A stretch of 10,761 nt of DNA from an uncultured Clostridia bacterium (GCA_946626015.1 CAMOTT010000054.1:1-10761); one strand, 5' to 3'; shown: positions 1-6,984, numbered from the stretch's first letter. Numbers and translations are program-made. Notes: a model not told the origin generated them from the sequence alone.

Positions 1-896
1 AGGGCGGAGCTGTTTTTGACTATCTGACGCTGGTCCTCCTTGAACTCGGGCTTGAGCGCCTCGCCGAAGCAGACAGCCTTGGCGGCGATTATGTGCATCA
101 GGGGGCCGCCCTGATTGCCGGGAAAGATGCCCTTGTTGATGGTTTTGCCCAGCTCCTCTTTGCAGAGGATAAGGCCGCCTCTCGGCCCTCTGAGGGTCTT
201 GTGAGTGGTGGAGGTCACAACGTCCGCGTAGGGCATGGGTGAAGGATGTACTCCCGCCGCAACGAGTCCTGCGATGTGAGCCATATCCACCATAAAGTAC
301 GCGCCCACGCTCTTGGCGATGCCGCTCATGCGCTCAAAGTCGATTATTCTCGGATAGGCGGAGGCGCCGGCAATGATGAGCCTGGGCTTGCATTCCTTTG
401 CCGTGGCCTCGAGAGCGTCGTAGTCTATCACACCGGAGTCGTTTACTCCGTAGGGTACAAAGTTGTATATGCGTCCGCTGGCGTTTACGGGGGAGCCGTG
501 GGTCAGGTGGCCGCCGTGGGCAAGGCTCATGCCCATTACAGTGTCGCCGGGGTTGAGCAGGGCGGCATAAACCGCCAGGTTTGCCTGGGAGCCGGAGTGG
601 GGCTGCACATTGGCCCACTCTGCGCCGAAGAGCTCCTTTGCCCTATCAATGGCGATGTTCTCCACTTCATCGACACATTCGCAGCCGCCGTAGTAGCGCT
701 TGCCCGGGTAGCCCTCGGCGTACTTGTTGGTGAGTACGCTGCCCATGGCGGCGATAACCGCCGGGGAGACGAGGTTTTCCGAAGCGATAAGCTCGATGTT
801 GCGGCGCTGGCGGTCAAGCTCCTTCTGCATAGCCGCGCCCACAACAGGGTCTGTTTGCGAGACAAAGCCGATGCTGTCGATCAGGTTTGAAAACAT
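1..896 (-). CDS. glyA: Serine hydroxymethyltransferase, 3' end cut by window edge
   Basis: PLP-dependent cytosolic enzyme that interconverts serine and glycine while moving a one-carbon unit to or from tetrahydrofolate. The visible 298 residues (of a usual ~410-415) show the family hallmarks: IELIASEN near residues 34-41, the KYAEGYPGKRYYGG block at 58-71, VQPHSGSQAN at 97-106, the DMAHIAGL segment at 204-211, and the PLP-lysine motif TSTTHKTLRGPRGG with the Schiff-base lysine at 233. The reading frame is open to the window edge, so only the C-terminal third is missing. The ATG at 894-896 is chosen because a GGAAGGAA ribosome site (907-914) sits 10 nt upstream and the N-terminus matches the family. 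A promoter of its own lies between it and the upstream pseudouridine synthase gene. Identification is very secure. Confidence 0.97.
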   Translation of the reverse strand, partial: MFSNLIDSIGFVSQTDPVVGAAMQKELDRQRRNIELIASENLVSPAVIAAMGSVLTNKYAEGYPGKRYYGGCECVDEVENIAIDRAKELFGAEWANVQPHSGSQANLAVYAALLNPGDTVMGMSLAHGGHLTHGSPVNASGRIYNFVPYGVNDSGVIDYDALEATAKECKPRLIIAGASAYPRIIDFERMSGIAKSVGAYFMVDMAHIAGLVAAGVHPSPMPYADVVTSTTHKTLRGPRGGLILCKEELGKTINKGIFPGNQGGPLMHIIAAKAVCFGEALKPEFKEDQRQIVKNSSA

Positions 897-956
897 AAGA
901 AAAACATTCCTTCCGTAAATTTATCCATTTGGAATTTTAGCGAAGTAATGTGTTAA

Positions 957-985
957 ATGATAGCATAAAACCTATACCCTGTCAA
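957..985 (-). promoter_or_regulatory. Sigma-A-type promoter of glyA
   Basis: Reading the minus strand, a perfect -35 box TTGACA (980-985) is followed after exactly 17 bp by TATCAT (957-962). It lies 14 nt beyond the stop of the upstream pseudouridine synthase gene and about 60 nt before the glyA start, so glyA probably has independent transcription, with or without read-through from upstream. No terminator hairpin is visible between the two genes. Confidence 0.8.
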
Positions 986-998
986 TGTGAAAAATCAC

Positions 999-1889
999 CT
1001 AATAAACTTCTTGATTTTCCGATATTTCGGCAATTATTTTCTGCATTTCCTCCGGCGGCTCGGCGCAAAAGGTCATTGCCTCCCCGGTTACCGGGTGGTC
1101 AAAGCTCATTTTCGCGCAGTGCAGGAGCTGGTGGCCGATATCTGCGCGGCTGTCGCCGTACATTACGTCACCCACCAGCTTGTGACCGATATGTGAAAAA
1201 TGCACACGTATCTGATGAGTTCTGCCTGTCTCCGGCTTTACCCTGACCAGAGTCATGCCGCCGCCGGATCTTACAGCCTCCCACCGGGTCAGCGCAGGTT
1301 CGCCGCCCTCTCCGCAGGCGCGGAGAGTTTTATTAGGGTCCGGGCGTATGATCGGCGCGTTTATCTCGCCCCGTCCGCTGAGTATTCCGTTCACCACGGC
1401 AAGATATTCTTTTTTGAAATTTCCCGTCAAACGCGAGGCGCTGTAAGGGTTGAGGGCGCAAACGATCAGCCCGGAGGTGCCCTTGTCCAGCCTGCCGACG
1501 GCGCGGAATACCGACTGCCTGCCCGTTGACTTAAGGTGCCAGGCCACAGCGTTGGCCACAGTATCCCCCTGATGGTTGTGGGTGGGGTGCATGGCGATGG
1601 AGGGAGCCTTGTTTATCACTAAAATATCCTCGTCCTCGTACACTATATCAAGGGGGTATTCCACAGCCTCAGTCTGAGCTTCGTCCTCAGGAATGTTCAC
1701 GGATATCACGTCACCTGAGCGTATCGGATCCACGGTTCGGGCGCGCTCCCCGTTGAGCATTATTCCGTCCTCAAGGGTCTTGAGCCTGCGTATCAGTTTC
1801 GTGGAGAGCTTTGCGCTGCCGCGCAGGAAGTGCAGCAGCTTCCTGCCGCCGTATTCTTCGGGTACGGTGAATTTTAATTCTCGTGACAA
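999..1889 (-). CDS. RluA-family 23S rRNA/tRNA pseudouridine synthase
   Basis: RNA pseudouridine synthase of the RluA/RluC/RluD family, isomerising specific uridines in rRNA or tRNA. The 296-residue product has an N-terminal S4-like RNA-binding domain (about residues 14-65) followed by the catalytic domain: the DILVINKAPSIAMHPT strand region near 88-103, the signature GRLDKGTSGLIV at 132-143 with catalytic Asp135, and the conserved PETGRTHQIRVH stretch at 219-230. Length and domain order are normal for the family. The start is taken as TTG at 1887-1889: the frame extends upstream to another TTG at 1904, but that extension encodes the GGAGGG ribosome site itself (1894-1899), which is correctly spaced only for the inner TTG. 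The exact target uridine (RluC- or RluD-like) cannot be told from sequence alone, so no symbol is given. The stop is TAG at 999-1001. Confidence 0.93.
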   Translation of the reverse strand: MSRELKFTVPEEYGGRKLLHFLRGSAKLSTKLIRRLKTLEDGIMLNGERARTVDPIRSGDVISVNIPEDEAQTEAVEYPLDIVYEDEDILVINKAPSIAMHPTHNHQGDTVANAVAWHLKSTGRQSVFRAVGRLDKGTSGLIVCALNPYSASRLTGNFKKEYLAVVNGILSGRGEINAPIIRPDPNKTLRACGEGGEPALTRWEAVRSGGGMTLVRVKPETGRTHQIRVHFSHIGHKLVGDVMYGDSRADIGHQLLHCAKMSFDHPVTGEAMTFCAEPPEEMQKIIAEISENQEVY

Positions 1890-1914
1890 AATAAATCCCT
1901 CCAATGTGTTGCCT

Positions 1915-1943
1915 ATTATATCAGTTAATGTTATAATTGTAAA
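1915..1943 (-). promoter_or_regulatory. Promoter of the pseudouridine synthase gene
   Basis: On the minus strand TTTACA (1938-1943) is followed after 17 bp by a perfect TATAAT (1915-1920) preceded by an extended -10 TGn. The predicted start of transcription near 1908 leaves a leader of only about 20 nt ahead of the TTG start codon. It lies back-to-back with the promoter proposed for cca. Confidence 0.8.
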
Positions 1944-1973
1944 GAAATCGAGCAGGACATTTTCAACTTTTTC

Positions 1974-2002
1974 TTGGTTTTTTTAATTTGTTTCATTATT
2001 AT
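1974..2002 (+). promoter_or_regulatory. Probable promoter of cca
   Basis: TTGGTT (1974-1979), a 17-bp spacer, then TATTAT (1997-2002), in a very AT-rich divergent intergenic region. The match is moderate rather than perfect. The predicted transcript would begin near 2009, where an 11-bp tandem repeat starts. Confidence 0.5.
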
Positions 2003-2008
2003 TTCTAA

Positions 2009-2030
2009 TTTATTTCGGATTTATTTCGGA
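2009..2030 (+). repeat. Perfect 11-bp tandem repeat ahead of cca
   Basis: TTTATTTCGGA occurs twice head to tail (2009-2019 and 2020-2030), directly before the cca ribosome site GGAGG at 2032-2036. A degenerate third copy may precede it. It may be a chance slippage product or a small regulatory element in the leader. Confidence 0.6.
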
Positions 2031-2044
2031 CGGAGGCGTAGGCT

Positions 2045-3340
2045 TTGAGGATCGATCTTCCTGTTGACGTAAAGTTCATATTGGACAGTCTGAGCGCCCG
2101 GGGTCATTCCGCCTACTGCGTGGGGGGCTGTGTCAGGGACGCTCTTTTGGGCAAGGCTCCCGTGGATTGGGATATCACCACCTCCGCTCTGCCGGATCAG
2201 GTCAAGGAGGTCTTTTCCTCTTTCAAGGTCGTTGATACCGGCATAAAGCACGGCACGGTGACGGTCATTATCGGCCACGTTCCATATGAGATAACCACCT
2301 TTCGGGTGGATGGCAGCTACTCGGATAACCGGCACCCTGACAGCGTGAGCTTTTCCGGGAACATCAGGGATGATCTGAGCCGCCGGGATTTTACCGTCAA
2401 CGCCATGGCCTACAACGAGAATGGGCTGGTTGACTGCTTCGGCGGCGCGGCGGATACCGCCGCAGGGATCATCCGCTGCGTGGGGGACGGCGAAAGGCGG
2501 TTCAACGAGGACGCTTTGCGTATAATGCGCGCTCTGCGGTTTTCCTCCGCACTGGGCTTTAAGATCGAACCGCGCACAAGGGAATGTCTGCTGGCAAAAA
2601 AAGAACTGCTCAAAAATATCGCTGTGGAGAGGATCACCGCGGAGCTTTTAAAGCTCATCTGCGGCAAGGATTTCGGCAAAATTTTTGCGGAGTACAGCGA
2701 GGTTATTTTTACGGCGGTTCCGGCGTTGGGTGAGTTTTATTTAAAATGCGAAAATTACGCGGCTTTGCTGGAGCGGAACCTTGCCGCCGCCGCTATTCTG
2801 CCCGGGGAACAGATCAAACGCATGGCGGTGCTGGTCTCTTTCCCGGAGGAGGAGCTGTACCCGGAACCCCTTGACATAAAAGGCAGGAGCATGCTTTGCG
2901 AGGCTGTTTTGCGCAGCATGAGGCTCTCCAATAAATTCATCGGCGAGGCCTGCCGCCTTGCAGGGTACAGGTCTGTTGATATTGCGGATGAAACGGCGAT
3001 GAAGCTCTGCGCGGGCAGGCTGGGTTATAAGGAATTTTTCAACTTAATGCAAATAAAAACAGCCGACGCGGAGATCAGGGAAGACAGGGAGAATATGCTC
3101 CGGCTTGCCGATATGGCGGCGCTTGCCCGGGAGCTGCAGGGAAAAGGCGCCTGCCTGCGCGTCGGCGATTTGAAGGTCAGCGGAGAATCCCTTGCAAAAA
3201 AGTTCGGTCTGCAGGGCCCGGAAATAGGAGACTGCCTGGAAAAACTGCTCCTTGCCGTGCTGGATGAAAAGGTGGCGAATACCGCCCGCGAGCTGACAAA
3301 ATATGCCGAAAAAGCCCTCGGTTACACGCTGATTGTGTAA
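2045..3340 (+). CDS. cca: tRNA CCA-adding enzyme / class II nucleotidyltransferase
   Basis: Template-independent nucleotidyltransferase that builds or repairs the 3' CCA end of tRNAs. In the 431-residue product the catalytic head shows the GGCVRD motif (27-32), the metal-binding DWD (Asp41 and Asp43), the RRDFTVNAMAY motif (113-123), FGGAADTAAGIIRCVGD (132-148) and an EDALR segment (155-159) fitting the nucleotide-selecting EDxxR motif. The helical C-terminal part retains the typical SGESLAKKFGLQGPEIG element (379-395). Many clostridial homologues carry an HD phosphohydrolase domain in the middle; the expected His-Asp pair near 259-266 is replaced by RMAVLVSF, so that domain appears degenerate. 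The start is TTG at 2045-2047, with GGAGG at 2032-2036 at good spacing. A poly(A) polymerase of the same family is the main alternative, but the family call is secure. Confidence 0.92.
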   Translation: MRIDLPVDVKFILDSLSARGHSAYCVGGCVRDALLGKAPVDWDITTSALPDQVKEVFSSFKVVDTGIKHGTVTVIIGHVPYEITTFRVDGSYSDNRHPDSVSFSGNIRDDLSRRDFTVNAMAYNENGLVDCFGGAADTAAGIIRCVGDGERRFNEDALRIMRALRFSSALGFKIEPRTRECLLAKKELLKNIAVERITAELLKLICGKDFGKIFAEYSEVIFTAVPALGEFYLKCENYAALLERNLAAAAILPGEQIKRMAVLVSFPEEELYPEPLDIKGRSMLCEAVLRSMRLSNKFIGEACRLAGYRSVDIADETAMKLCAGRLGYKEFFNLMQIKTADAEIREDRENMLRLADMAALARELQGKGACLRVGDLKVSGESLAKKFGLQGPEIGDCLEKLLLAVLDEKVANTARELTKYAEKALGYTLIV

Positions 3341-3411
3341 AATGCATAAAAATATCCATCATAACTCGTCAAAGTTTGCGGAGCAGGATCAAATGTTTTT
3401 TTTAAATCCCC

Positions 3412-3441
3412 TTGACTATGAGGGCTTTTATGTTTTATAAT
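3412..3441 (+). promoter_or_regulatory. Strong promoter of the surface-protein operon
   Basis: TTGACT (3412-3417), an 18-bp spacer and a perfect TATAAT (3436-3441). Transcription is expected to begin around 3448. It fits the strongly expression-adapted codon use of the gene it drives. Confidence 0.75.
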
Positions 3442-3447
3442 ATACTC

Positions 3448-3599
3448 AATGTCGGTGACGTGGGCATACGTGCGTCCGTATGTGTGCCCGGCGCTCCCGT
3501 GTTACGCTTGTTTTGTGTTTACGGGAACGACATAATTTTAAGAAGTTAGCCGGGGCTTTTTCCAACCCGGCGACTAAAAAGAAATGGAGATGGAAAAGT
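3448..3599 (+). promoter_or_regulatory. Structured 5' leader of the surface-protein mRNA
   Basis: The ~150-nt leader can fold into a three-way junction that starts at the predicted 5' end. P1 pairs ATGTCG (3449-3454) with CGACAT (3528-3533). It encloses P2, a 12-bp hairpin (3462-3489) with G-U pairs and a 4-nt loop, and P3, in which CCCGT (3496-3500) pairs with ACGGG (3521-3525) and a further ACGC/GTGT step pairs inside. A separate hairpin, GCCGGG (3549-3554) with CCCGGC (3566-3571), precedes the ribosome site GGAG at 3586-3589. I compared it by eye with the c-di-GMP-I riboswitch consensus and saw no match. An mRNA-stabilising 5' structure is the simplest reading; a ligand-binding RNA is possible. 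Confidence 0.5.
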
Positions 3600-6476
3600 A
3601 TGAACAAGGCAAAGAAAGTCCTGGCTGTCCTTATGGCTTTGTGCATGGCGTTTGGTGTGCTTTCAGTTACCGCTTTCGCGGCTGACCTCCAGGCCCAGAT
3701 CAACGCGGCTCCTGCCGGCGGCACAATCACATTCGGCGGCTACTCCGGCCCTGTTGTAATCTCCAAGAACCTCACCATCAACTTTGAGGATGGCGCAAAG
3801 GTCTGGAGCAACGAGGCCAAGCCCGCGATCACAATTGCGGACGGCGCTAAGGTTACACTTAACGGTGTTACCGCCGGCGTATCATCCCCCGTGGATTTCG
3901 ACAGGTTTGACGCTGTTGATCTCCCTGATGCTTATCTTAAGGCATCAATCCCCGCGATCAGAGTTGCTAACAACGCTGAGCTCAACCTCAAGAACTCCGT
4001 CGTAACAGGCGGCGAGGCTAAGTTCGTTACTACGGACATCTATGTTCCCGTAGGCGCAGGCGTTGAGACCTACAACAACTCAGTCGTCAACGTAGAGAAC
4101 TCCATCGTTTTCGGTACATGGGGCGTTGAGAACACTTCTTCAACAGTTGTCAACATCGCTGCCACCAGTATCGTTGCCGGTTACATGGACGCTACCGCAG
4201 CTCTCTACAAGACAAACATTGCTTCCGGTTCCTACAAGCTCTCTTCCACAGAGTTCGCTGAGGCTTTCCTTACTGACAAGGCTCATTTCGATGAGGAGCA
4301 GGCAGAGATCGCTAATAACCTTCTTGGCACCAGAGTCTATGCTGTTGTTGAAGCAGCTCCCGAGGCTGTTAACGGCCTTACAAGCGAGTGCGTAGACGGC
4401 GAAACCACCATTTCTTTCAACAAGGAAGATACCCTTTGGGTTCCCAAGACCTTCACACTCGGTGATTACGGCACAAAGGATCTCGTCCTTGACGGCGACA
4501 AGTACACAGTTGCTTTCTCAGGCGTAGAGTCCGGTAATTACGATTACACTGTTGATTATGAGCTTCGCGCTGACCTCGGTCAGGCTGCTGGCACCATCAA
4601 CGATTTCGTTGAGGATTTCGCAAGAGATTACTGGCCGGATCTTAACGACAACGTTAATGCGGCTATCGATCACGTTCTCGACGTAGCAGCTGATGAGATT
4701 GAGACCAAGCTTATCGACGCTTACAAAGACATCCGTCAGCTTCAGAAGGATGCTAACAAGGACAATTCTCCCCTTAACGCTATTAAGGCTGACCTCAGAG
4801 CCATCAGCGGCCAGTTCCACTGGATCCTTGGCGACAAAGTCTTTGAGCAGATAGTCGGCACTCCCTCAGAGCTTGAGGAGGCAAGACCCGGCACATACTA
4901 CACGATCCTTAACTACTTCAAGGCGCTCAAGGCTGCTGACGGTTTCGTAGCTAAGGCTGCTTACATCCGCGACAATTACCAGGCTCTTTGGAACGACATC
5001 GTTGGCAAAGAGGGCGACACCATTTACGCTCACATTGTTGCTATATATAATGTATTAGACAACAACAACGGCGGCACCATCGCTCAGATAATCGACGCTA
5101 TCGAGAACAATCCTGACCTTGCTGCAATGGTCGGCAACGATTTCGTTGGCCAGATCAGCGACATCAAGGCTCTCCTTAAGGATGCTATTGACGCTATTGA
5201 CGGCACAGCCGGCTCAAAGGGCGCAAGAGATTATTATAATGAGCTTATCGGCGGCGAAGAGATCCAGGATTACCTTGCATTCGCAAGCGACGAAAACCTT
5301 GCAGAGGGCGACAGACTCCTCTCCAACATCAAGACTTATTATGATCCTGATTTCGAGGGCACAAAGCTCCTTGTTAAGGAAGTTGAGCTCGACGGCGAGA
5401 TCGAGATCGAAAACCTCATCACCTCCGGTATCGAGACTAATGTTTCAGTAAGCGGTCTTGGCCAGGTTGCTTCCTCAACAATGGCTGCACCCATCACTGA
5501 GTCCTACACCATCAGAACAAACGATACCTTCACACTTGCAGCTTCTTCAGAAGACGAAGAGTTCCTCTTCTGGACAAACGGCGAAACAGGTAAGGTTTGG
5601 AGCTACGATGCAAACATCACCATCACTCCTCTTAACAACAAGGCCATTGTTGCCAACTTCGCAGAGGATATTGATGTTGATAACTACATCTTCATCGACC
5701 AGACCAATACTTACAAAACAACAGGCGATTCTCTTGATGACGCTCCCGAAGTTCCCGCGAGACTTTACGGCGGCACATTCGAGTTCTCAGAGTGGGAACT
5801 TGTTGCTGAGAGAGGCGAAAACATCAAGATCTACAAGGCAGCATACGTTGTCAGCGGTTCAGCTGACGCTGCATTCAGCGTTCACGTAAACGAAGGCGGC
5901 AAGCTTTGGAACTTTGATGCAAACGAAGCTTACGAAGAAGACGTAAGAGAGTACGCGTTTAAGGATACTGTCTACGTAGTAGCAGACGAGGCCGAAGGCT
6001 TCAGCTACTGGAAGGATCAGAACAACAAGATCGTCAGCTACTCTAAGGACTATGCTTTCATCGCTACCCGCGACGTAGTTCTCAGAGCAGTTTACAACGA
6101 GGCTGTTGAAACTGATCTTGCTCTCAACACCTACTTCATGCTTGACAGCGGCAACGTTCTCAACATGTTTGCTGAGAGATCAATAAAGGTCGGCTCATCC
6201 AAGAAGGTCATCGAGGTTGGTGTTCTTGTTTGCGCTAACGGCTCAATCGCTGACGAAGACATCGTTATCGGCACAGCTGGTATCGGTAGAGCTGTTGATT
6301 CAGCAGTTGGCAAGGATTACGCAGCAAACGGTACTTACTGGTCAGTTCTTGGCAGCTCAACAGTCAGCACACTTCAGTCAAGACACATCGACGTTCGCGC
6401 ACGCGGCTACATCGTCTACACTGAGGGCGGCCAGACTCATACAGCATACGCTCCCGTAGTTTCTTACGACTTCTAA
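3600..6476 (+). CDS. Large secreted surface protein with beta-helix and InlB-like repeats
   Basis: The 958-residue precursor begins with a clear Sec signal peptide: KAKK, a hydrophobic core, and an AFA/AD cleavage site after residue 27. Residues about 29-200 show short beta-strand turns (such as ITIADGAKVTLNGV and AELNLKNSVVTGG) like a right-handed beta-helix. Residues about 325-590 are acidic and helical. Two segments (about 635-690 and 765-833; FLFWTNGETGKVWSYDAN, FSYWKDQNNKIVSY) resemble divergent InlB B-type repeats. The C-terminal ~120 residues form a beta-rich domain of a kind I recall from Ruminococcaceae surface proteins. I see no LPXTG motif, S-layer homology domain or lipobox, so anchoring is unknown. 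The frame stays open upstream to 3480, but ATG 3600 has GGAG at 3586-3589 and starts the signal peptide. Codons favour CTT/CTC, AAG, GAC and AGA, unlike neighbouring genes, which implies very high expression. The exact function is unknown. Confidence 0.9.
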   Translation: MNKAKKVLAVLMALCMAFGVLSVTAFAADLQAQINAAPAGGTITFGGYSGPVVISKNLTINFEDGAKVWSNEAKPAITIADGAKVTLNGVTAGVSSPVDFDRFDAVDLPDAYLKASIPAIRVANNAELNLKNSVVTGGEAKFVTTDIYVPVGAGVETYNNSVVNVENSIVFGTWGVENTSSTVVNIAATSIVAGYMDATAALYKTNIASGSYKLSSTEFAEAFLTDKAHFDEEQAEIANNLLGTRVYAVVEAAPEAVNGLTSECVDGETTISFNKEDTLWVPKTFTLGDYGTKDLVLDGDKYTVAFSGVESGNYDYTVDYELRADLGQAAGTINDFVEDFARDYWPDLNDNVNAAIDHVLDVAADEIETKLIDAYKDIRQLQKDANKDNSPLNAIKADLRAISGQFHWILGDKVFEQIVGTPSELEEARPGTYYTILNYFKALKAADGFVAKAAYIRDNYQALWNDIVGKEGDTIYAHIVAIYNVLDNNNGGTIAQIIDAIENNPDLAAMVGNDFVGQISDIKALLKDAIDAIDGTAGSKGARDYYNELIGGEEIQDYLAFASDENLAEGDRLLSNIKTYYDPDFEGTKLLVKEVELDGEIEIENLITSGIETNVSVSGLGQVASSTMAAPITESYTIRTNDTFTLAASSEDEEFLFWTNGETGKVWSYDANITITPLNNKAIVANFAEDIDVDNYIFIDQTNTYKTTGDSLDDAPEVPARLYGGTFEFSEWELVAERGENIKIYKAAYVVSGSADAAFSVHVNEGGKLWNFDANEAYEEDVREYAFKDTVYVVADEAEGFSYWKDQNNKIVSYSKDYAFIATRDVVLRAVYNEAVETDLALNTYFMLDSGNVLNMFAERSIKVGSSKKVIEVGVLVCANGSIADEDIVIGTAGIGRAVDSAVGKDYAANGTYWSVLGSSTVSTLQSRHIDVRARGYIVYTEGGQTHTAYAPVVSYDF

Positions 6477-6515
6477 GCATAAGTTTTCACCGTAAGTTCC
6501 CTTTAGGAGATGATT

Positions 6516-6653
6516 ATGATGGAAAATTATGCGGCGCCTCAGATCGAACTTGTTCGGTTTGATGTGTATGATATTACAGAGAGCGGCGCTTCCGGAGATC
6601 CTTCACTCGATATAGGTGAGCAGATTGAACTCGGCGAAGTGGAGCCTTGGTAA
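6516..6653 (+). CDS. Candidate RiPP precursor peptide A (45 aa)
   Basis: A 45-residue acidic, cysteine-free peptide with no signal sequence. AGGAG (6505-6509) sits upstream of a run of ATGs at 6510, 6516 and 6519; 6516 or 6519 is best spaced. The N-terminal half carries Y5-x2-P8-x-I10 followed by F15, D19 and E22-S23-G24. The same pattern recurs in the next small gene, so the two are paralogues and the pattern is under selection. The remaining 21 residues are rich in Asp, Glu, Gly and Ser and end in Pro-Trp. The YxxPx[IL] pattern resembles leader motifs bound by PqqD-like recognition proteins, and a PqqD-like gene lies downstream. It follows the surface-protein gene by 39 nt with no visible terminator, so it is probably co-transcribed. 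Precursor status is inferred from context. Confidence 0.7.
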   Translation: MMENYAAPQIELVRFDVYDITESGASGDPSLDIGEQIELGEVEPW

Positions 6654-6664
6654 TATTTATCAGC

Positions 6665-6688
6665 GATTTATTAAAAATCTAATAAATC
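6665..6688 (+). repeat. AT-rich inverted repeat between the two peptide genes
   Basis: GATTTATTA (6665-6673) and TAATAAATC (6680-6688) form a perfect 9-bp inverted repeat around a 6-nt loop, in the 58-nt gap between the peptide genes. The stem is AT-rich and not followed by a U-run, so it is not a convincing terminator. It may be an mRNA-processing or stability element, or an operator. Confidence 0.6.
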
Positions 6689-6711
6689 TTTAATGAAAGG
6701 AGTAGTCTAAA

Positions 6712-6861
6712 ATGAAAAAGTATGTAAGCCCCGAGCTTAATGTTGAGCTTTTCAACCTTGTGGACATGATCATGGAATCAGGTGTTGATTTCGGCAGCAC
6801 AGGCACAGGTACAGACAACGATAATCCTGATGAACCCGGCGGACTTGTAATCAATCCGTGA
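6712..6861 (+). CDS. Candidate RiPP precursor peptide B (49 aa)
   Basis: A 49-residue cysteine-free peptide starting MKKYVSPEL, with a strong ribosome site AAAGGAG (6696-6702) 9 nt before the ATG. It repeats the pattern of the preceding peptide: Y4-x2-P7-x-L9, F14, D18, and E22-S23-G24. The two diverge completely after ESG, as expected for a conserved leader and a variable core. The 25-residue tail is rich in Gly, Thr, Asp and Asn (GSTGTGTDNDN) and ends in NP. No signal peptide or transmembrane segment is present, so export would need a dedicated transporter such as the one encoded downstream. A terminator hairpin follows 83 nt after the stop. The gene itself is well supported by its ribosome site and its paralogue; its role as a modified-peptide precursor is inference. 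Confidence 0.75.
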   Translation: MKKYVSPELNVELFNLVDMIMESGVDFGSTGTGTDNDNPDEPGGLVINP

Positions 6862-6944
6862 TTGCGATTGTATCCATCTATACGATTTGATGAAGCTCGG
6901 GCAGCTTAAAGCGGCGCAGAGTAAATCATAATGTATGCTTTTAG

Positions 6945-6984
6945 CGGGCAGGTAGCTTTGCTGCCTGTCCGTTATTTGCTTTTT
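6945..6984 (+). terminator. Strong hairpin terminator or attenuator after the peptide genes
   Basis: A 12-bp stem (6945-6956 with 6960-6971, two G-U pairs) closed by a 3-nt TTT loop and followed by a U-rich tract (6972-6984, broken by A and GC, ending in five T). It separates the peptide genes from the enzyme and transporter genes. I see no clear promoter between it and the next start codon, so it probably acts as a partial terminator that keeps precursor mRNA in excess. Confidence 0.85.

Noticed and set aside
246..890. Plus-strand open frame of 214 codons opposite glyA
   Set aside because: It is antisense to an unmistakable serine hydroxymethyltransferase and shows no family features.
3448..3599. 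c-di-GMP-I (GEMM) riboswitch in the surface-gene leader
   Set aside because: The conserved tetraloop/receptor and GGUAGG-type elements are not present; only the three-helix layout is similar.
3480..3599. Upstream extension of the surface protein frame
   Set aside because: It overlaps the structured leader, has no ribosome site, and would bury the signal peptide behind 40 extra charged residues.
3600..3690. Lipoprotein signal in the surface protein (Cys15)
   Set aside because: The residue before Cys is Leu and the Cys is inside the hydrophobic core, so it is not a lipobox; AFA cleavage fits better.
5040..5060. Internal promoter or pause site at the AT-rich ATA-TAT-AAT-GTA-TTA codon run in the surface gene
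   Set aside because: It has a -10-like sequence but no properly spaced -35 box, and ATA codons occur elsewhere in the gene, so the signal is weak.
6516..6861. Classic lasso peptide precursors
   Set aside because: Peptide A could just allow a Gly24-Asp ring of nine residues, but peptide B has no Asp or Glu at ring position 7-9 after the matching Gly. The usual Thr at leader position -2 is missing, and no lasso cyclase or transglutaminase-like protease gene is in the window.
6712..6861. Double-glycine bacteriocin leader in peptide B (Gly-Gly near residues 43-44)
   Set aside because: Cleavage there would leave only five residues, and the exporter lacks the C39 peptidase that cuts such leaders.
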